From: Paragordius varius
Taxonomy: Eukaryota > Nematomorpha
Reading direction: 5' to 3'
Assembly: GCA_964247055.1 (NCBI GenBank)
Contig: OZ176056.1
Coordinates: forward strand, 4,340,001-4,404,000
DNA: 64,000 nt
The translations under genes were made by a program, and so were the position numbers. Shown piece by piece: positions 57,300 to 64,000 of the stretch (position 1 is its first letter; each line of letters begins with the position of its first letter). The notes under the pieces are model-generated. The model had not been told where the DNA came from and ran no database searches. It worked only from the letters and a program-made list of their open reading frames with translations.

Positions 57300-57850
57300 T
57301 TACATTTCGATTTAAAATGGGGTATCTAAATACTTTAGACTAAATTTGACTTTGGATTTTTAAAAAGTAGTGAAGGAAACGGTCCTAATTTAAATGCTTC
57401 TATCCTAATAAAAATTATATAAACATGCCAAATATTTTGTTTTTTTAAAAAAAATTTCCATGTCAAAATATTTAGACGCTATTTTTATTTTACAAAATTT
57501 TTGCAAAATATCATTTTAATAAGGCTAAAATAGCTAAATTTTTATTTAAATTACATTTAACATTGTTGGAAATAGAAAAAGCGGTTTATTTTGTATTATG
57601 TTTTAATTTTACCATTGCACACATGTCACGTTGAATAAATGTTTACCTTTCGGTTTTAGCTCAAAATAAGTAATATCAAGTATTTTTGAATAAAATTTTT
57701 TACATATTTCGGTTTATTAATGTTATATAAATGAAAAATTTTGTGCTCTCAATTCCTTCAATATTTTTTTAAGAATTTATTAAACAGGCCTCGGGTATTT
57801 AACTACCCCATTGAAGGACTAAAATGAATGTGTTGTATCCAAATGTTAAA
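57300..57850 (-). repeat. MITE family B, copy 4 (reverse orientation)
   Basis: TTTCGATTTAAAATGGGGTA, AAGGAAACGGTCCTAATTTA, AACATTGTTGGAAATAGAAA, TTTCGGTTTATTAATG and AATGTGTTGTATCCAAATG run in the order expected for a reverse copy. Confidence 0.82.
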
Positions 57851-59510
57851 AACGAAAACAATTACATTTTCATTGTAGTTAGGCAGGATAAAAATACACA
57901 ATCAAAGACCACCTAATTATTAGTAGTTATATGGTATAAACTTATATCTCCTAAGAACAATATTTTATTAATTAATTTAAATTTTTCCAACTAGAAACAC
58001 CTTAAAAATGTATAAGAAGTAATGGTCATCGCACTTTGGCCTCGAATTTGAGTAAAAGAATTATAATTTCATATATTTATTATATATATCTCGACCACTC
58101 TGCGTTTTTGAGTAAATTTAAATGCGCGTTTACACCGTTTCCATAATATTTTCAATATATATGTATTTACTAGACTCTTTAATAAAAAAAACCATCAATG
58201 CATGGTTTTATATCAATAGACAACAATTTTAACTTTTTTTAACTGCCATTCTTGTAAATTTTAAATTTATTTTATTAAAGTACATAATTAGTATATCTGA
58301 AAAAAAAAATTGGTCTAGCATGCAAGAATTTTTTTATATTAGAGTTTATCGATAATTTTTGGCCCCGATTTAACATTAAACTCGAAATTTCGAAAATTAA
58401 AAGTTTTAGATATGAAGCCATGTATTTTATATCATTCAAAAGAGCGCAAAAAACTGCATCTTTTAAATGGTAGTAAGTCATTTAAATCAATCGGATGTAA
58501 AAGTTATTTGGATTTATATGGTCGAAATTTTCAATCCTTAAATAAGTCAAGATTTTTCACATGCAAACCAATTTGAAAATCATATAAATTATTTTAATAT
58601 AATTATTAGGGTTATATTAGTATTTAATTTAAAAAAAATGTTTGAAAAAGCTTTTGGTTTGCTTTTTTAATATAAATTATTATTATCAAAAATATTTTAA
58701 CTAGTGGATATTAAAATGCATAGTTATAACTGTAAATTTATTACATAATGGCTATAAAAGATCAAAAATACCTTAAACTTTGTTTTTATCTTTAAAATTT
58801 CGAAATTATTAGCCTCGTAAAGAAAATAAATTAATATTGATGAGATGATAATTTTTAAAAAACAAAAAAATTTAAAAATCGCTGTTTTGAGTGTCATAAA
58901 AGCAATAAAAAAATGTTTCAATCAATAAAACTTCTTGTGTTATCTTTTTTAAACATTCATCACCATCTAGACAAAGTTTGAGCTATTTTAATCCATTAGT
59001 TTTAAAATAATAATAATAAAAATGCTCTCGCTTCGCGCGTTTGTCGCTCTGTCCAATATTAACTGTCGATGTAATAAATATTAATATGCATTTTATAGAG
59101 TTTTATTACTCTTTCGAATGATATATTACAAATGGGCATTACTTGTATATTTTGAAAAAAAAACATTTTGTAGTAAAATTTTGATAAAGAGGGCGCATAA
59201 TCGAAAAAATCAAATTATACAAAATTCTTCCAACGAGTTATAATTTTTATTTCATATTTACTGTTAAAATGTTACTAAATATCAGAAATTGCAAAAAACT
59301 CGAGCGGCAGAAAAATTTGTTGTCCAGTGAATTCATACTGTATATTGATTCCATTAATCTTTAATTTTATTTTCAAATTTACTATTCTATATTATTATAA
59401 TTTTTAGTGTTTTAAATAATTTTTAGACGGGAATTTATGTTATTATTATTATTTAATGGTACTTAAAAATTAAGAATGTAGTACAGAAATTTTTAAAAAA
59501 TTATTTTTTT
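57851..59510. other. Intergenic stretch, nothing recognised
   Basis: About 1.65 kb of AT-rich DNA. One less AT-rich patch at about 59026-59055 (CTCTCGCTTCGCGCG) resembles words seen near ends of some transposons but has no partner nearby. Short open frames here have no recognisable content. Confidence 0.5.
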
Positions 59511-59514
59511 TTAA

Positions 59515-59690
59515 AATCAAGTGTCGAAGAATTTTTGGAATATTTTCACAGATATTTTGGCATAATTATATAATTTTATTATATAGACGCATAAATTTAA
59601 ATTGTGACCGTTTCCTTTAGTATTTTTTCAAAATCCTAACATAAATTGAGTAGGTATTTAGAACCCCAATTTGAATCGAAACATTAATTT
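59515..59690 (+). repeat. MITE family B, right-end fragment
   Basis: Contains CAGATATTTTGGCATAATTA, TAAATTGTGACCGTTTCC and ACCCCAATTTGAATCGAA, the right third of the element. It directly precedes duplication unit 2. A full copy of the same family stands about 430 bp before unit 1, with the ribozyme-related fragment in between. Confidence 0.75.
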
Positions 59691-60474
59691 AAAAAATTTG
59701 GGTAAATTTTGTGAATGCAATGATAGAAATTTTCAGTATCATCGAACTATATAGAAAGTATATTTATTATACAGTAAATCGTAATTAGCATCAATTAATT
59801 TGAAATGACCTAAATGACATTTTTAATTTTGGAAAATAGTTACAATGATATCATGTCATCAGAATTTAGATTTTTTTATTATATACTATAACATTTTTTT
59901 ACCTTTTTGACCATTAAAACCATAAAGTATGCTTCAAAGTTTTGCGAATATTTCAATTTAGAAGAAAAATAAGCATTTTTCTATTTAAACTTATATTTTA
60001 AATATATTTTATTTTTTAGAGTAGTTATTATATATCCTTTTTATTTATCATTAAAAATAAGATTTTTATTAAATGTTTTTTGATTGAGTGGAAAATGGTT
60101 GCAATCGAGTCAATTTTTACCGAACTACAGTGGCATATATCAAACCTATCCGTATAATTATAACATTTTTTGAAATATAGCGTAAAATTTGTTCTTTTAT
60201 CAGTGGTGTTTTTCATACGCTCTTATGTAATTGATCTAATGGTTATAAAGATGTAGAATGTCGGTTTTTAGACAATTGAATAAAAAAAACATATATGACT
60301 ATATTAAAGAGGGTGTTTATAATATAATATGCCGAGAGTTTAAGAGAATTTTTTTAATTAGTCCCTTAATTCGACCCTGCCTGCATGTAAATGGGCACGT
60401 TTTAATTAGAATCCAAAGAAATATTTTCCGTTCTTAAATCTCATAAGCAGTCATATTTATATTTGCCCTTTTAG

Positions 60475-60640
60475 GTGCGTCCCGATATGAATCCTGGCAT
60501 AGATATAATTATCCAGAAAACTTGTAGCCCATTCATTTGCAAAACCATTATATATATTTGTAAATGAATCGACGGCGGCATTGTCATTTACTTCCCTACT
60601 TAGTTCATCATTCCCTAGAAACTGAAGCTCTTAAATAAAA
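60475..60640 (-). mobile_element. Decayed LINE-like coding fragment, copy in duplication unit 2
   Basis: The minus strand has an uninterrupted stretch: ELQFLGNDELSREVND, then NAAVDSFTNIYNGFANEWAT and ARIHIGTHLKG. It suggests the segment between endonuclease and reverse transcriptase of a CR1/Jockey-like LINE, but the match is by pattern only. Confidence 0.4.
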
Positions 60641-61576
60641 TATCTTTTATCTTCACCCAGGTTAAATAAATGGCTCTAATAAATTCTTGAAAGAGGTGTA
60701 GGCTTTTTGAATTTACAAGAATTATATAGTAGGCATTGTCATTTTTATTTTACCCTTATTTACTGTCCATTCCACAGAAAATGGAGCTCTTAAATAAATT
60801 TATAACTTCATTTATAGTTTGTCACTATTAGCCACACAGCCTTTTGTCCAATAATTTCTAGTATTGTGTCCAAGGTGAAAAGCCACTCACATAAGCGCTC
60901 GTATTTAGCCCTATCATATTTTTTAATAACAACTAACCCAGATTTTAGCTATTTTTCAGTAAACGCATTAGGGCATGGTTATCAGTTTTGGACCTATTAA
61001 TTTCTAATCTGAGGGTATATCTGGCACCTTTTTTGTCCTTTGACAAGAATTCCACCTTTAAATACGCGAGATGTGAATTACAGCTTTATTTTTACCCAAC
61101 TCCTTTCTTACAAGTTTTCACACCTTTCGGGCCTAAAAAACATGGAAGAGTTATTTTTAACTCTCGGATTGATTGTAAACCTGTGTAAATGTATCATAGT
61201 ATGAAAGTTTTGACCATTTTTTGAATAATTAATAGTTAAATATGAATAATTTGAAAAAGCGCAGTTTCAATACACAATAATAAAGGTATAGTTAAAAAAT
61301 CATTTTTCGTGAATATTTATATTTTGTCATTCACTTTATCTGTATTCTTGTTAATTTCATTTCTATTTGGCCGATTACCAATTATGTTTAACATTGAGGC
61401 ACGACCCCTCGTGAGGTCAAAATATTTATAAATATCATATTTTTTAGTGTAATTTTTTTGAAACTTAGGTTGTTCACCTTTTACCCAGCAATGCAACAAA
61501 TTAAATTTAATATCTATATATATTATACATTGAGTAAGATAAATTTTAATTTAATATTTTTATTGATTGAATTAAA

Positions 61577-63843
61577 ATGAAAATATTTTTTTTAATATTC
61601 ATTGTATATGGTAATTTTTTGGACAAATTAACAATGTTACTAAAATGTTACAAGCCAAATTTAAACTTTGGTTTCTGAATGATTTATAATTTTTATTGCT
61701 AAGTCATAATATATTAGGATGTTAAAGGATACTAAAAATATAATATTATAACTTTTGGTTTTAAATAAACAAATTATTATCTAATTGGAAGCTTAATACT
61801 GTATTTAAATTTATTTATGCCAATTTTTAAAATTTTATATAATATATGGTACACTTTAAACAAAATTTAAATATTTTTACAATATATATTGACTGCACTA
61901 TTCAAATAATTTATCATCGCATTCTCATCTCAAACTTTGTGTCCTCGAATGTTTTAATATGTCGAACATTTGACATATTTTATGACTATCCTTTTGAATA
62001 AAGGAATACAATTTAAAAATGATCTAATTTTTCAATTAAAACTAAAATAAAATCCGAAGTTATCCCATTTATAATTTGATAATGCGGACAAAATGTTAAA
62101 TTAAAATATATATTTTAAGGACATTCCATAGCCAATGGCTATTTTAACGACGAAAATACGAACAATCATATTCCGATTTGGCCAACTTTAAACCATAAAA
62201 ATCCAGGTAAGAACATATATCTTATATATATATATATATAATATAACCATTAATAATAGAATAAATTTTAAACATTAAACTTTATGCACAATATAATAAT
62301 TTCTTATGTTTTGCCCCTTTTATAGACTTATTTCCTATAAACTATGATTTTATAAACATTTTTGTCAATTATGAAGTTTCATATTTTTTGGGTGGCGTGT
62401 TAGTCACCCTTGAACCTTACTAAGCTATATTAATCAACACCAATAGATTGGCAAAATATGGATAAAAGTATGGGTAATAGCCATGCCATTGGAAATATCA
62501 CAACGAACCGAATTGATGAAGTTTATTCAAAGCCTAAGGCATACAAATTTACTAAGAACGGTTTCCCTACTATAATATAATTATTATTGATCCAATAATT
62601 TTTAATTATGTATGCACCATGATTTTTTCTTCAGATTTAGACTCAAAATTAAATAAATCTCGTACGGTTTTGGCAAGTATTATTTATTAATATAACAAAT
62701 TTTAACCAAATTATATCGTACCTGATATAGAGGTGAAAACACGATCAATTCCTGATTCCAACTTTATTTTAAAGATTAATGGTAAAATATTTTAATATAC
62801 ACGCTTTGTTAGTATTATTATGTATATATATACTTTAATATTTCTTAGAAAAAATCATTTTGTTACTTATCTGTTCAAAATTTAGATAGCTTCCAAAATT
62901 AAATTAACATTTTTAATTTTTGAATAAAGCACCTCTCAGATAAGCATATTAATAACATCCGTATTTATTTCAGGTCCTACTATCCAAAAAATTAAAAAAA
63001 AAATTTGATTATGAAAATTAAAACCCAAGTAAATGGAGAATCCTACTATTGTTAGTTTTAATGAGTAAATAAATTAAACAGTCATTAACTAGCATATATT
63101 AAAATTAAAATTATTTTGTCTCGTTTGGCAGTAAAATGGTATTTTGCTAGAAAATCAAATTTAATTTACAATTTTAATTTAAATTATATTGCCCTATCTC
63201 TACAATATTAAATAAATTCTTAACAATACCCAGAAATGAATCATCTAATTTGAATATTTACTTTTTTGTAAAACATAAAAATCTATATGATACAATATAT
63301 GGAAGAATAATAATTATTTTTTTAATATTAATTTTTGTCTTGAACAACAGGTAAATTCCAAACAATACATGATAACCATAATGATTATATAGCATATAGT
63401 ATATTTGCAACGATCATTATCGTTTAAAGCATTTTTTAAAATTTTACCTCAAATGTGACATAACTGACTTAGAGGTCAAGGAAAACTGGTTTTTTACTTC
63501 CTTTAGACATCAAAATATTACATCAATATAAGTGGTAACAAAAACAAAATCCTTAAAAATAAATTTGTTCATAGCGATGTCGATTTTGTGTTTTATATAA
63601 AAGATTTTAACATTATAAATGTTAATTAAGCTTATAATTATTTTAGATACTAAAGATATCACGGCAGAGGTTGAAAAATGGATTCAGGACAAAAATATAT
63701 CCGAAAATATTCCCGGTCAGCACTTATAATTTTTGTGATACAATTGGCTAAATTCATATGATATGCTAATTTTTTACTTTGATTGATTTTAGAATTCAAC
63801 TATACAAAGTTATTGGTTATGGCACCCAAAGATAAAACAAAAG
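61577..63843 (+). CDS. Micro-exon gene-like secreted protein, gene 2 (5' part)
   Basis: Seven exons before the window ends: 61577-61610, 62120-62206, 62447-62560, 62635-62676, 62731-62781, 63647-63715, 63793-63843, each the counterpart of the first seven exons of gene 1 and again phase 1 at both ends. The signal peptide reads MKIFFLIFIVYG. The second exon is one codon shorter than in gene 1. In the 114-nt third exon I count six base differences, five of them silent, so the protein has been kept by selection after duplication. Donors such as GTTTCC (after 62560) and GTTTAT (after 63843) are weak but shared or matched in position with gene 1. The rest of the gene should lie downstream of the window. 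Bases 63844-64000 are intron. Confidence 0.82.
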
Positions 63844-64000
63844 GTTTATAATAATATTGTTAAATTAGCTAAAAAAGCAATCAATTTTTTTTTGAAACAA
63901 GGAAATTTATATTAGATTATTTATCACCAATTCAGCTCGTATTTATCTAGTTTAACTCTACTCTATAAATATGTTAACAATGAATAAATATAAATAAAAA

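Larger units (their letters stand above)
59690..63860 (+). repeat. Segmental duplication, unit 2
   Basis: Second copy of 40735-45240, same orientation and same order of landmarks (GGTAAATTTTGTGAA, TAGAATGTCGG, ACGGCGGCATTGTCATTT, GACCCCTCGTGAGG..., signal-peptide exon, further exons). Shorter by indels in the introns. Before 61577 it contains no gene of its own, only decayed LINE-like sequence. Confidence 0.85.

Noticed and set aside
59026-59055. GC-rich patch CTCTCGCTTCGCGCG as a possible transposon end
   Set aside because: No partner end, target duplication or second copy was found in the window.

Overview
The window is animal nuclear DNA, very AT-rich (roughly three quarters A+T by eye). 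Genes are broken by GT-AG introns of two kinds: ordinary ones of about 40-2000 nt, and ultra-short ones of 22-30 nt. I rebuilt gene models by translating both strands, fitting splice sites and checking that codon phase carries through every junction; most single open frames in the window are only parts of these genes or chance frames. Species cannot be fixed from this window. Tiny introns recall mesozoans (dicyemids, orthonectids), and a secreted protein built from symmetric micro-exons recalls the micro-exon genes (MEGs) of schistosomes and other flatworms, so a spiralian, possibly parasitic, animal is my best inference.

Layout. 475-3656 (+): 3' part of an F-spondin-like gene (TSP1-Kunitz-TSP1-TSP1). 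4091-9593 (-): a complete secreted S1 serine protease. 9594-12065: repeats, including a Helitron-like element of about 1.9 kb sitting inside a MITE. 12066-14663 (-): CHMP3/VPS24 (ESCRT-III), divergent by 114 bp from 14778-23216 (+), a complete 17-exon Abl tyrosine kinase of 1064 residues. 23217-25875: nothing recognisable apart from a decayed repeat. 25876-26372 (-): a compact complete TRAPPC2 (sedlin) gene whose introns are 26, 22 and 23 nt. 26373-32655: transposon graveyard with a hAT element, a palindromic element carrying a hammerhead ribozyme, and a foldback element. 32656-38308 (-): complete COX15. 38309-42500: MITEs, a second hammerhead copy and LINE debris.

The most unusual part is 42501-56981 (+) and its partial paralogue from 61577 to beyond the window edge. 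The first is a 14.5 kb gene with 25 modelled exons, almost all phase 1 at both ends, many only 12-21 nt long, encoding a secreted Asn-glycosylation-rich protein of about 381 residues. Its 3' part has a run of six 21-nt exons with introns as short as 29 nt, each encoding seven residues plus a junction residue, usually Gly. A duplication of about 4.2-4.5 kb (40735-45240 versus 59690-63860) made the second copy. Exons are conserved, mostly with silent changes in the longest one, while introns have drifted.

Mobile DNA fills most introns and spacers: at least five short inverted-repeat (MITE) families, a hAT, a mariner, LINE fragments, a composite inverted-repeat element with a LINE tail, and a nested insertion. 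Junction coordinates were read by hand and may be off by a base or two in places; the last CHMP3 exon is explicitly approximate.
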